A stretch of 64,000 bases of DNA, from positions 248,001 through 312,000 of the forward strand of contig VXAZ01003467.1 in assembly GCA_013399875.1 (NCBI GenBank). Direction: 5' to 3'. This DNA is from Gymnorhina tibicen (Eukaryota; Chordata; Aves; Passeriformes; Artamidae). Both the position numbers and the translations under genes were made by a program. The first letter of the stretch is position 1; every line of letters starts with the position of its first letter. Positions 53,101 through 62,279 of the stretch are shown one piece after another. The notes beneath the pieces are model-generated. The model was not told where the DNA came from. It did no database searches and saw only the letters and a list, made by a program, of their open reading frames with translations.

Positions 53101-56100
53101 CTGTGTGACTGTTGTTTCATAAAAACTTTTTGTTCTTTATAGTCTGCATTCGTAATTTAGGTCTCTCACATTCTCATTTCTGGTGTTACAGAGCTAGAAT
53201 TTGTCTAAAACCAGAAAGAAGGGTATAAACTTGTCTTTCACAAGGTGCCCAGCTTATTGTGATGTTTTTAAAATAATGCCCTTTTCATCTGAATTAAAAT
53301 TGATTTAATGTCTCTGACTGTCTCACTGCTCATTGTATCTTCCATTGGATCTGAACATAGAATTTGTTTTGCTGTGTCCAAAAGACAGTAACTTTCATGG
53401 GATCATGCCATGATCATTACATAGAAAAGATAGATTTTGATAAGTTCGACCCTACAACCCTGTGGAAAATGTTACAAGATGTGGGTTTCATTTCAAAGAT
53501 AATTTCCTGACCAGTTGGTTTGCTTTGAGTCATAGAGATCTTTACAAAAAGCTGTGAGGTCACAGCTCTAACTTCTACTTAAGTATTTAATTGTCTTTTT
53601 GATTGATGAGCTTGTGTGTAAATAGGAGTAAGTTGTTTGTTTTGGTATTGGAAAATGTCTTACATACAATTGTTCATGCTTGAAAAGTTTGGGTTGCATT
53701 TATCACTAGAGAAAAGCATAAAGACAGGCGACACTTAAAAAGTGTTTACATCTGTGTGATCTTGCTTGATTTACCCAGGATTTTGATTATTCTCCAACTT
53801 TGCCATCTTCTTTATTCTAAGGTCGCCAAGTTATCCTCCACCTGGCTGTGGTAAAAATAAATCAAAACTGAAGTCAGAACAGGATGGCATCTCCAAGACT
53901 CACAAACTACTGAGAAGGACTTGCTCTAGCACAGTGAAGGCGGAGGATGTGTGTGCCACAAAATCTCACAGAACCTTCGGCCGCTCGTTGTCGAGTGACC
54001 CGAGGGCTGAACAGACAATGGCTATTAGATCGCACAAACTGCTGAGTCGTGCTTGCTCTGCAGCTGCCAAGCAGGAGGAGTGCATCTCTTTAAAGCCCCA
54101 TAAGGTGTTAAATAGGTCGTGCTCTGGGGATCCTCGATGTGAGCACAACAGCACCTTGAAGCCCCACAAACTTTTAAGCAGATCCTACTCCAGTAACCTT
54201 AGAATGGAAGAATTGGATGGATTGAAGAATCACAAGTTGCTCAGCAAGACTTACTCCAATGCCCCTAAATCATCCAAAATGGAGCCTTTCAAGGAGTCCA
54301 CCATGGCAGAGAGCAGGAGGCTCTCTCTTACCTCAGGGCTTATTGGTATCTTAACACCATCCTCATCATCACCTTCACAAGCTGCTGTGCGTAATATTTT
54401 TTTGTATTCTGCTCATTTTCCTCCTATTATTTTCCAAATGTGCTGTAATGCTTTTTATGTGAAGGCATTAATACTTAGGGATATGTGTTAGTGACTATAT
54501 GGGATATACTGGAAGACAGGAGCAATGAAGTCAGCTGTTTAAGGAGGATTCAAGCAGCTGTGCATACACATATACTTAAGTTATAAGATCAGAACTTGCT
54601 GAGGTCAGGACAGAGATTTTACATGTCATGTTGAATGCAGCTCAGTGCACAGCTGCTGGCCATGGGAAAAGTTCAGTCACCCACTTCCTTCTCTCCATAC
54701 TTCCTGCAGGAAAAGGGAGAGTGTGCACTTCTGTGCTGCAAAATTAGGTTGGTTGCACAGGACTTTTCTCATTTCCCTGTTGGCTTCATGGGGGAAGCAA
54801 CTGTCCATTAGATGGTTTGAGTGCCACATCACCTCTCCTGGTCTTAGCACCTGCCATCATTATCATCATATAGGAAGGAATGCAGTCACGGTTCCACTTA
54901 CCTCTTGCACATTTGTGATTTGTGAAGGGTTAAACCTTCAAATGTGCAGGACATCAGAGACCATGCAAAGAATTGGGCCCACGCTGGTCCTCTTACTTTC
55001 CCCAGAGACATGATCGATTGGGAAAACAAAGGATAGCATATATTCTTGCATTTAAGAAAGAGCTCTCAAAATCAATTCTTCTGCCTATGCCTCTTAAAAG
55101 ACTGCTTTTTTACTTTAGAAGGAAGAGTGGGTTTGTTTGCAGTCTTTCAAGGCACTAGCCTGTTTTCTGTGTTTGGTCTGGGGAGAAGTGTTTAGAAAAT
55201 AGTTGTCTCCACTCCCTCTGCCTGGTGGTACCTTGGAAGCTGATTCTTCCTTTAGATACCATACATATGGTGAAAAAAGTGCATTCTAAATAATGAAATT
55301 ACATTGAGTGTGCTATGTTTCATGGTAATTTAGTTTGGTAAGCTTTTAACTCTACTCATCAGATCTAAAAGCAGGGATACACTATCATAAGGTCATTTAT
55401 GTATATGCTGTGTGGTTGATTTATGTGATGTGCACAGCAAAATTAATTTAAGATGACCCATCAGACTTTCACGTTACAGTTTAGAGATGCACTTTTTTCT
55501 GATTCAGCAGAGGATGTATTAACATAGCAAGACTTCTCTCTTCTGACGTTAATAGGAGAAGTCCCTTTGGTTTTTATAAGATAATGAAGAGCTGACTAAG
55601 TTTCATTACTGATGTTATCAGCTGATAGGGAAGAAAGGCAAACCCTGCTTGGCAGCCTATAAAAGCTACCTGTAATTTATTGCTTGAATGCACTTACACT
55701 GAGGGAAGATCATCACATATATGGTCAGATGCAGTTTGACTGATGTTAGGGGAAGGGCATCAAGAGTCTATTTCACATTTTATATGCAGGCACTAGATAT
55801 ATGGGTAGCCTGGGTGCCTAACTGCAATTTGAAGTCAGTGGAATGTAGAAGTGATGAATCAAGATACTGAGTTCTCTTCAATTCTCAGCTAAAATATTAG
55901 TCTCATATATGAACACAAGTAGTATTGTTGCCCAGAAGAAAAATGGAAAAGCAGTTAAGCAATTAAACAGTAGAGAAATGAAAGGAAACAACCCTATTAA
56001 AGAAACCCCTAAACATTGTAAATGGAGCTGATCTAACTCTTATTCAAAACAAGGTTTGATTGAAATAGATGTCAATCTGCAGGGAAGTCTGAACCTTACT

Positions 56101-56885
56101 GACTTGGAACAGAAGTTACTTCTAATTTACATTGTTGTGTGCTGAAAGAAAAAGAATTTGAGTAGTATGTTAGTGCGTATGTATGGTGCTTGCAGAAGTG
56201 AGACCTTAGTACATATAAAATAAAAAGGTTTTCAGCCTTACTGAGAATTACAGTAGTCTTTCAAGCCTTAACATATAGCCCATATTTGGATAGACAATTC
56301 GCAGTGAAAACATAATGGAAGTTACCAAATGTCAGTTTATTAGGATGGAGTGGAGGCACTGGTGTTTCCATTTGAGATTGAAGTTTTTGGGATGGTGAGA
56401 TACAAAACTTCATCAGATTTAAGAACTAAAAAGAAATACTAAAAACTCACCCCACAGTCAGTAAACAGTAAAAGGATTGATTATTTGTAATGGCTGGTTC
56501 ACACAAATGAGAGATCTTTTTAGATGCAAATTGTTTGACTAACATATTTACATGCAAAAATTTAAAAATGCTTTACCATTTCATTATAATTATTCTGCCA
56601 GCACTGAAGTTGCCTCAACTCTTCCCTTGCAGCAAAATTATGGTGCAAAATGCATTCCTGTGCGAGACCGTGGCTTTCTTGTGCAGGTAGGATGTCATAT
56701 CTTACTCATTTATGAAGCACTATGGAGCATGAGCTGACTGTTAATTATTTTTAAGCAGATGTTGTTATTCTCATTTTCATTGTTCTCAGACTATTGAATT
56801 TGCTGAGCAGCGGATACCAGTATTGAATGAATACTGTGTAGTTTGTGATGAACCTCATGTGTTCCAGAATGGCCCTATGCTGAGG
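29071..56885 (+). CDS. PARP8: PARP8 (protein mono-ADP-ribosyltransferase PARP8), middle exons; gene partial at both ends
   Basis: Gene-level entry. Coding segments: 29071-29108, 34130-34219, 35539-35609, 37989-38066, 42699-42793, 46098-46158, 47222-47312, 50170-50236, 51573-51698, 53822-54386, 56633-56686 and 56790-56885, totalling 1,432 nt and 477 full codons with no stop. All borders are AG/GT and every codon phase matches its neighbour. The product agrees with my memory of vertebrate PARP8 (about 850 residues), covering roughly residue 50 to the region just before the catalytic domain. PARP8 is a PARP6-related member of the PARP family that transfers single ADP-ribose units from NAD+. Its catalytic fold is C-terminal and not in this window, so catalytic residues cannot be checked. 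The start codon and first ~50 residues were not found upstream. Conserved sequence, open frame and intact splice sites argue for a functional gene. Promoter and regulation cannot be judged. PARP6 is the alternative, but the repeat-rich linker fits PARP8. Confidence 0.93.
29109..34129 (+). other. PARP8: PARP8 intron (5.0 kb)
   Basis: Bounded by GT at 29109 and AG at 34128-34129. Holds an unassigned - strand open frame (29275-29553 and upstream) and a GC-richer stretch at 32480-33060 with no recognised gene or repeat. The rest is AT-rich. Confidence 0.85.
29275..29553 (-). pseudogene. Unrecognised - strand open frame, possible retrocopy fragment
   Basis: Open on the - strand from an in-frame TAG about 70 nt upstream of 29553 to TGA at 29277-29275. 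The first ATG is about 20 codons inside (MSSLIKVSGRSALLAL). Composition looks protein-like: ALCQAARALERSS, then YHAKEKLGTFSLLSLLAL, ending HPDPADK. It sits 167 bp after a PARP8 exon on the opposite strand. I do not recognise the family, no splice sites are evident, and no poly-A tail or target duplication was found. It may be a fragment of a retrocopied mRNA or a chance open frame. Confidence 0.25.
34130..34219 (+). CDS. PARP8: PARP8 coding exon (90 nt), acidic segment
   Basis: Acceptor TTTCTTTCGTAG, donor GTAATC. Begins with two bases completing Asp, then NTYVSSSDNDEDVLVTT and on to IPVIFHQIAT, ending with the first base of the next Glu codon. The Ser/Asp/Glu cluster (SSSDNDED) resembles casein-kinase-2-type sites; that reading is inference. 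Phase fits the exons at 29071-29108 and 35539-35609. Confidence 0.94.
34220..35538 (+). other. PARP8: PARP8 intron (1.3 kb)
   Basis: AT-rich intron with GTAATC start and TTAAAG end; nothing else seen. Confidence 0.9.
35539..35609 (+). CDS. PARP8: PARP8 coding exon (71 nt)
   Basis: Acceptor TTCTTTTTAAAG, donor GTATGT. Completes Glu, then reads LRKTSDVNYCLSIKSK and ends ...RENGE in phase 0. This is the segment of PARP8 that follows the acidic patch. Read-through into the intron stays open for only about 20 codons before a stop. Confidence 0.93.
35610..37988 (+). other. PARP8: PARP8 intron (2.4 kb)
   Basis: Contains an imperfect hairpin at 36018-36065 (arms of 14-15 nt with one bulged C). Otherwise no feature recognised. 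Confidence 0.9.
37989..38066 (+). CDS. PARP8: PARP8 coding exon (78 nt), second acidic segment
   Basis: Acceptor TTTTCCATTAAG, donor GTAATG, phase 0/0, 26 codons. Reads ESRHNSTVEEDSEGDND and continues SEEFYYGGQ. It is strongly acidic with serines embedded in Glu/Asp. A symmetric exon (multiple of three), so skipping it would keep the frame. Confidence 0.94.
38067..42698 (+). other. PARP8: PARP8 intron (4.6 kb)
   Basis: Contains a short GC-rich stretch (about 38850-39010) followed by an A/C-rich minisatellite (39061-39137). The remainder is AT-rich with no exon or RNA gene recognised. Confidence 0.9.
39061..39137. repeat. A/C-rich minisatellite
   Basis: Irregular tandem units of CCAAAAACCAACAAA type over about 77 bp. 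Its - strand translation is low-complexity (Phe/Trp/Gly/Val-rich), which explains the long but meaningless frame there. Confidence 0.9.
42699..42793 (+). CDS. PARP8: PARP8 coding exon (95 nt)
   Basis: Acceptor TTTCTTTCCCTGACAG, donor GTATGG. Starts in phase 0 with VSYDGELHKHPQLEAD, continues to REIYGPNAVSL and ends with two bases of an Arg codon completed at 46098. It is part of the conserved folded N-terminal region of PARP8. Confidence 0.95.
42794..46097 (+). other. PARP8: PARP8 intron (3.3 kb)
   Basis: A slightly GC-richer part at 44740-45060 could be old repeat DNA but is not assignable. Nothing else recognised. Confidence 0.9.
46098..46158 (+). CDS. PARP8: PARP8 coding exon (61 nt)
   Basis: Acceptor TTCTTTCCTTTCAG, donor GTAAGT (consensus). 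The first base completes Arg; then EYGAIDDVDIDLHIDVSFLD, ending in phase 0. The alternating Asp/Ile pattern is typical of this PARP8 segment. Confidence 0.95.
46159..47221 (+). other. PARP8: PARP8 intron (1.1 kb)
   Basis: AT-rich, with a short GATGGATGGATGG microsatellite near 47117-47130; no other feature. Confidence 0.9.
47222..47312 (+). CDS. PARP8: PARP8 coding exon (91 nt)
   Basis: Acceptor ...TTAAACTAG, donor GTTGGT, which is weaker than the consensus GTAAGT. Reads EEIAVAWDVIRTEPIIVR, then LHCSLTQYLNGP, and leaves one base for the Val codon completed at 50170. The frame stays open for about 43 codons into the following intron, so a retained-intron transcript would end in a short unrelated tail; there is no sign that this is used. 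Confidence 0.95.
47313..50169 (+). other. PARP8: PARP8 intron (2.9 kb)
   Basis: Donor GTTGGT, acceptor TTCCCTAG. No further feature recognised. Confidence 0.9.
50170..50236 (+). CDS. PARP8: PARP8 coding exon (67 nt)
   Basis: Acceptor TTTTTCCCTAG, donor GTAAGT directly after an A run. Completes Val, then PTVDVFQISTKERFGLGHQ and LK, leaving two bases of a Lys codon finished at 51573. Choosing the donor four bases from the visible TAA avoids the in-frame stop and is the only phase-compatible option. Confidence 0.94.
50237..51572 (+). other. PARP8: PARP8 intron (1.3 kb)
   Basis: Contains a poly-A run near 50929-50941; nothing else seen. Confidence 0.9.
51573..51698 (+). CDS. PARP8: PARP8 coding exon (126 nt), basic segment
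   Basis: Acceptor TTTCTTAATTTGCAG, donor GTAATA. Completes Lys, then IMQTFVTQQWKNSKEKSN, a lysine-rich stretch (NKKVSDKKVKS) and LHIFSTLR, ending in phase 2. It joins directly to 53822 in the main form, or through the candidate cassette at 52237-52335. Confidence 0.94.
51699..53821 (+). other. PARP8: PARP8 intron (2.1 kb) hosting a candidate cassette exon
   Basis: The candidate 99-nt exon at 52237-52335 splits it into parts of 538 and 1,486 nt. A GC-richer stretch at 52640-52930 remains unassigned. Confidence 0.85.
52237..52335 (+). CDS. PARP8: Candidate alternative in-frame PARP8 exon (99 nt)
   Basis: Not part of the PARP8 product I recall. It is preceded by TTTTCCACTTCTGACATGCAG and followed by a near-perfect donor GTAAGTAT. 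The length is a multiple of three and it enters and leaves in phase 2, exactly matching the donor at 51698 and acceptor at 53822. It is open throughout and would add 33 residues beginning HRISKKKGIKKHKKEL, a basic patch resembling a nuclear localisation signal, then a Ser-rich tail. It could be a used cassette exon, a lineage-specific exon or a chance pseudo-exon; no transcript evidence is available here. Confidence 0.45.
53822..54386 (+). CDS. PARP8: PARP8 large coding exon (565 nt) with six 22-residue repeats
   Basis: Acceptor TCTTTATTCTAAG; donor taken as GTGCGT after GCTGCT, the only choice that keeps the frame with 56633. Completes Arg, then SPSYPPPGCGKNKSK, six tandem 22-codon repeats (53898-54293), then RRLSLTSGLIGILTP and a Ser run. 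The exon encodes 188 full codons of a basic, Ser-rich and probably disordered linker between the N-terminal region and the catalytic half. Several R-x-x-S sites suggest phosphorylation by basophilic kinases (inference). The open frame continues into the intron to a stop at 54489-54491, so intron retention would give a protein lacking the transferase domain. Confidence 0.95.
53898..54293 (+). repeat. PARP8: Six tandem 66-bp coding repeats (22 residues each) in PARP8
   Basis: Unit borders: 53898, 53964, 54030, 54096, 54162 and 54228, each 66 nt with no insertions or deletions. Pattern per unit: x-H-K-L-L-x-R-x-C/Y-S, then a charged part ending in Lys or Arg. The second unit has HRTFGRSLSS in place of HKLL; units 1, 3 and 4 have Cys before Ser, and units 5 and 6 have Tyr. 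DNA identity between units is modest, so the duplications are old and held in register by selection on the protein (inference). Confidence 0.93.
54387..56632 (+). other. PARP8: PARP8 intron (2.2 kb)
   Basis: Starts with the non-consensus donor GTGCGT and ends CTTGCAG. No repeat or gene recognised inside. Confidence 0.85.
56633..56686 (+). CDS. PARP8: PARP8 coding exon (54 nt)
   Basis: Acceptor CTCTTCCCTTGCAG, donor GTAGGA, phase 0/0. Reads QNYGAKCIPVRDRGFLVQ. It marks the start of the conserved half that leads into the catalytic domain. The first residues of this exon are the variable linker end. Confidence 0.94.
56790..56885 (+). CDS. PARP8: PARP8 coding exon (96 nt), last one visible
   Basis: Only 103 nt after the previous exon; acceptor TTTCATTGTTCTCAG, donor GTAAGT, phase 0/0. 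Reads TIEFAEQRIPVLNEYCVV, then CDEPHVFQNGPMLR. The CxxC pair (C-V-V-C) and nearby His look able to bind metal, but that is inference. The following exons (start of the transferase region) were not found up to 64000. Confidence 0.95.
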
Positions 56886-58859
56886 GTAAGTGGTGTGCTG
56901 GTAAACAATGCATTTTATAGTGCCTTGAATAGCTGTGGACCATACAAACCTGCTGGAGAACTGTTGAATTATTTCAGATGTGTTTCATTCTAATATTCTG
57001 CTGAGATGCAAAAATGTAAAGCATATTAATTAGATTTTGCTGTAAATTTAAAAAAAAGGTCTTAGAAGCAAGAGAGAGAGAAATCAGTCTTGTATCATAC
57101 CACCAAAATGTAAAGGGGGCATTTATTTCACTGAACACTTTTGTGCTGCAGTAGTCACAGCCAGATAACACAGAGAAGTGCATTAGGGTGCTTTCCCAAT
57201 CCCCTGGCATTCTTCTAAAAGCTTAGGGCACTCCATCCCTTAGCTTTTATCAAGCCGTGACTACGGTATTTACATACACTGGTGTTAATGCCACCACTCT
57301 GTGAAGTTCTTCTGACCTTGTTTTGCTCACAGGCTGCTGGAATGAGCCATCCTCAGATGTGATAAAAAAGGCAGTAGAAAGAGATGCTCTGTGAAGTGCC
57401 TGATCTAGCAGTGGCCTAGTCTAGGGGCACTGTTGTGGCTCAGTATGGCCAAAGTCTGGCCACTTAGGCAGCTCTTCCTTTTATTCCTGTGTGATTGGGA
57501 ACAGAATTTTTCCTGCTGATCACTGTAGCCTCTCTCACGCTGTTGGTGAATGTGTACAGTGGAAAAAAGTAAGATGGGTCATGAGAGACACACTGCCTGG
57601 AGCTGCTGGATCAGTGCAGCTTTGTGAAAGAGTCTATTGACAGAATACAATTCTTAGCTTTAGGTCTGGTTTTGCAGTTTAGAATCCTCTTGTTTCACCT
57701 GCTCTTCATCCAGTGGAAACATGAGTAACCTTAAAAGATTAAAGCCGTGGAAAACTATCTCCAGTGTGTGAATGGTCTGATACCTGACAATTTTTCCACA
57801 GTGTGGGAAGCAACTACATTTAAGCTGAAGCAGAGCTCGCCTATGATAGTTCCACAGAACTAAATTCAGGAGGATTATTGCTCTGCCTAGTAAAAGAAAT
57901 CACCCCAGTGTCATTCCCCATGTCACTGACTGGTACCAGGGTCAGGTGTTCTGACTGCAGGCAGGGTGTGCAGATAGGCTGCTAACAGGATTTGAAAAAG
58001 CATACACATTCCCAGTTAACATTGTGTAAAGGCATGGTTAAACCCCTGTAGTTTGGATATCCAATCAGGTGTTACTTTTGCCTCTTCAAGCTCATACCTA
58101 TCTTTTAAAAGCAAGGTTTTCTGACATATTTATCAGTAGTCAATACTGATTAGAACCTGTAAAAAAGGCATCAGTTCCTTATTGTTTGTCTTTGAATGCA
58201 CTGCTACGTATATTACCTATGACAGAATGAGATAAGACAAAGTCAGTAGTGTTTGGAGAGAAAGTGTGAAAAATATAATTATTTAGGTTATTGGATTTTA
58301 TCTGTTATCCATAGGTCAAAACAAACAGTAGGATTTATTCTACTAAAAAAAAACTTGAATGGAAAGTTATCTGCTCTAAATTAAAAAAAAATCTTAATTC
58401 TTTCTTTCCCGCCATAAAGATTAAAATGTCCCAGAATTACTCTTTTGTGTCTTCAATTTAAAGAAGGGTCATTTTATAGCTGTCTGTTTAAGAGTTTGTC
58501 AGCAGTTCGCAACAGAAGAAGCTGCAACTGTATTTGCCCCTGAACATAGATTCATCAGTGCCTTTGAAGGAGCATAACCTGACAAGCTTGGCAAAAATGA
58601 AAGAGTGTTATTATATAACCTGGGAAAAATTAGATACCAGGAAGAAATCTAGCATGCTCTGTGTATGCTTGAGTGACTCAATAAGCAATATAGAGCCATT
58701 AATGCAGTTCTGTAGAAGGTGAGGAAGGATCTCAGTTCGAATTGAGCATTAGCTTGCCCTGGAGTGTGTTAAGGAAATTTATGCTTCTCTCTCTTGAGAG
58801 CTGTGGCCAGGGAAATCTTAAAGTAGTCAGTTTGTGGGGTTTATTGACATGCTTCAGCT

Positions 58860-58890
58860 ACACACACACATACATGCATACATATATATG
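58860..58890. repeat. CA/TA microsatellite
   Basis: ACACACACACATACATGC followed by ATACATATATATG; a short compound dinucleotide repeat. Confidence 0.85.
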
Positions 58891-61739
58891 TTTAGTTATA
58901 TAATGCATGTGAAGAGAAAGAGCATTTCATGTTGAAACAACTAAAAAGAAATACTAAAAACCTTTATCTGCAAGAGCAGATCTCAGAAACAGAGTACTTT
59001 TATTACAAGAATGTAGCAGGCTTTCATTTAAGGCAAGTCTATGTGCAGTGTAGCCTTACTGAGGATCCCTGGCCTCTGTAAAGAGTTCTCTGTTTTGATA
59101 ACACGGTAACTTCACCAGGTTTCATAACGGTGGGTGCCTTGCTATGGTGTGCTTAGCAAGAGTGTCCAGATCTTTTTTTCTACAGATGCCTGCATCCCAA
59201 AGGCTCTCTCTGTAGCAGGTTATGGTACCAGAGGTGTCACAGACTAAATAGCTCTGGGTCATTTACCAGTTTCTCCCTTTAAAGTTTTGTTCCTTTGCAC
59301 AGATGCACACAGGCTCATGTCTGGGTGTGGGTACCCTTTGTTGGTGAGTTTCCCTTCTATATTTTGGACCTTTTTTTTCAACAGCAAAGAAGGCTTATGA
59401 ATTTATAAAAGCATAATAAAGTTATTGCTTGAAAAGTTACTTTAGTATGTATGTAGGCTTGATTTTCTGGTATTTTGCGGAGTTTTATGCAGTTATAAAG
59501 AAGCCACAGAGAACTTTAATTCTCTAATCTTCCCATATGTCTGCCTGGTGCCTTTCCTGAACTATAGTGTAGTTTATTAATTGTCTTAAATGCAGTTTAA
59601 GAACTTCCAACAGTTGCCATCACACAACAGTCTTTTAATACTGTAAAGTGCTATATCTGCTTATAAACTCTTACACTGTACATAGTTTTTCATGCTGGTT
59701 ATTACTGACTTGCTCAATTCAGATGTCTCATGTTCACGACAGCTGAAGAAACCATGTGAAACTGAGAGATAAAGTTTTTTCTTTCTGCAGGCTATCATTT
59801 TATCTTTTATGATTTTTATCTTTTTTGAAGTATCTTTAAATCAATCAATCTCAGCAAGCTTTCTTCTCAGTATTGTGTTTCATTTTCCTAAATACATTTT
59901 TCTGAGGGAATAGTCTGGCTTTAATATCTATTTCAATTTAAGTTACTTTTTTAAAATCTTGACATCTTCTTTCCCATAAGGTAACAACCACTTGGTGACA
60001 ACAAGATGTCTCATTTTGTATGGCTTAATTTAGGCACTAGATCCACATGGCAGACATATCATTGTATGGAAGATTCTGTTGAAGAACAGCTGCATGACAC
60101 AATTGAATATGTTTGACTTCATGCTTTTACAGTGGACATCTGCCTTGCTCCAGAGCTCCAGTAATTATCTAATCATGCAAATGTTCCCTGCTGGTTCAGG
60201 GATCCTGTGTACATTGAAATCTTTGGGTGTTGTTAGGCCATCTTGGTCCCTTGTTGAGTATAAATAAAGGGGCTGCTTTATTGGCTTACTGAAGATGAAT
60301 ATGTAAGAAATTCTTAGATTTCTCTTAGGAATTTCTTTACAAAGCAGAGTGAATATTCTTTGAGAATAACCAGTTTTCTTTTGAGCTCCAAAATTTCCTG
60401 AAATACAGAAGACCAGAGTTAAATACACAGTTCCTCTGTATACTCCACAAGTGTGTGTAGAAAACAAAATGCATTAGGTACATGGGGTGGTTGACCTTAG
60501 AACATGCCCAAACCTAAGGCGCTCACAAGGAACTGCATCTGTATTGCTGTGAAGGGGAAGAACAAAGATGCTCTGGAAAGGAAGAAGGAGTCTTGGACAA
60601 CTACTATAACATATGATGAAGTTGTAACACTCTTCTTTATAAAGGCCCAGGGTCCATTGCTTCTTTCCATCCCCTTCAGAAAAAAACACAGTAGTAAAGT
60701 AGGCAATGTTCTCCTGTAAGTATTCACACCTTTCCCAGATAAGATGGGGATGAGTGAAACTTCTTAACATAGCATGGTTCTTCTGTATTTATTTCAAAAG
60801 CACAGTGAGATCTAAGGATTATTTGCAGTGCACCAGAAGTTATAAAAGCCAAATTGGGTATTTAGCGATACACACTTAGATAGAGTACCACCAAAATCAG
60901 AAAATTACTTTGAAATCACTGTGAGGAATGATTTGCAGTTGTTCTGCAGAGCAGAGGAAAAATGCAATTAATACATGGATCCTAAGAATAAAAGTATTTA
61001 TTTAAGCTCTTACATAACATGGAAAAATACTATTTCATGCAGTCATTTCTAATGATGGTCAGAATCCTGCGTATTTCACTTTTCACAGAAAGATGAAGAA
61101 ACAGCTTTGAAATCACTAGCAAGTGTTGAGACTGAAGCCTTTCCATCCAAACAGCTCCCTTAACTCACATAAAGAATCACAGTGCATCCTCCTGCAAGGC
61201 AACCTGTGCTACACAGTTGTCAGGAGCTCTTCCATCTTCTGAAGTAGCTCCTTGCTCTATTTTGAAAAAGGGGGAAGTGAAAGGTCAAACACAAGTTTTA
61301 TGGAGGAGACACACAGAAGGCAGACATGGTAAATCTACTGAAAAAAATGAGGGTCTGGTCATTGGAATTATTAACCTCATTTTACTGTCTTTGAATTTAT
61401 TTTCAACAAAGAAGTTGTTTAGATAAGTGAGAATAGACTGCTATTTGTTTGTAACTAATGGCTAGACTTGGACTGTTTCAGTAACATACTGTGAAATGCA
61501 TTTTTCCCCCTAACATTTTCAATCACTTGGTATATCATTCACATCTATATTGTTGAAATAGTTACATAGATTATCCTGATTTCTGTCAAACTACAATATT
61601 AGATTAAATATTAGAAATCAACTTAAGAAAGTTGAATGACTTCCACAAAACCCATTCTGAAGAACAGAAATATTCTCACATGGGGCATGTGTCTCTAGTG
61701 AAAAATACCTGAAACTGGAATTTGTTTCATCCACTGCCT

Positions 61740-61880
61740 TTCACTGGCTTTTGAAGATCTCCAAGGATGGAGATTGCACAGCCTCTCTAAGCAACCTGTT
61801 AAAATGCTTGATAAAGGTTTAGGAAAAACTTATTTTAGCTTTATCTAAAATTTTGGATCAAGTTTAGATAAAGTTATTCC
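61740..61880 (-). mobile_element. CR1 LINE 3'-end fragment (-), decayed
   Basis: TCTCCAAGGATGGAGATTGC, ACAGCCTCTCTAAGCAACC and TGTTAAAATGCTTGATAAAGG follow the reversed CR1-tail pattern (CCAGGGATGG..CACAACCTCTCTGGGCAACC..CAGTGC). Divergent and short, so the borders are approximate. Confidence 0.65.
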
Positions 61881-62279
61881 TGTATGACAGAATAAAAGTA
61901 CTGTCTGACCTCTGAATGTCCTTTTCAACCATCTGGTTTGGTTCATCTAGCTAAGAATGTATTTTCCAAAGCCGATCTAAAATGTAATAAAGAAACCTAA
62001 GCATTAGTTGGTTCAATGTTAGAAGGCTATTAACTTTTTTTAATGTTGTATGAAATTCTTCCTTTTATTATTACTAGAATATTCTAGGGAAGGGCTAAGT
62101 TGCATTTTAATAATGCAACAGTTTTGCTGCTGTAATACCAGAGAAATAAGTTGTTTTAGGAATTCAGCATGTACTTTTATTACAAACATTTTATGTAATG
62201 AGATCACGAGTCATTAACAAAAGTGGTTATTATATTTAAGGATCTGATTAAAAGAAGTGTAACAAAAATGTGATATTTG

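Noticed and set aside
54387..54491. In-frame extension of the large PARP8 exon into the intron
   Set aside because: Conserved downstream exons join in frame only with the donor at 54386/54387; the extension looks like plain intron ending in a stop.
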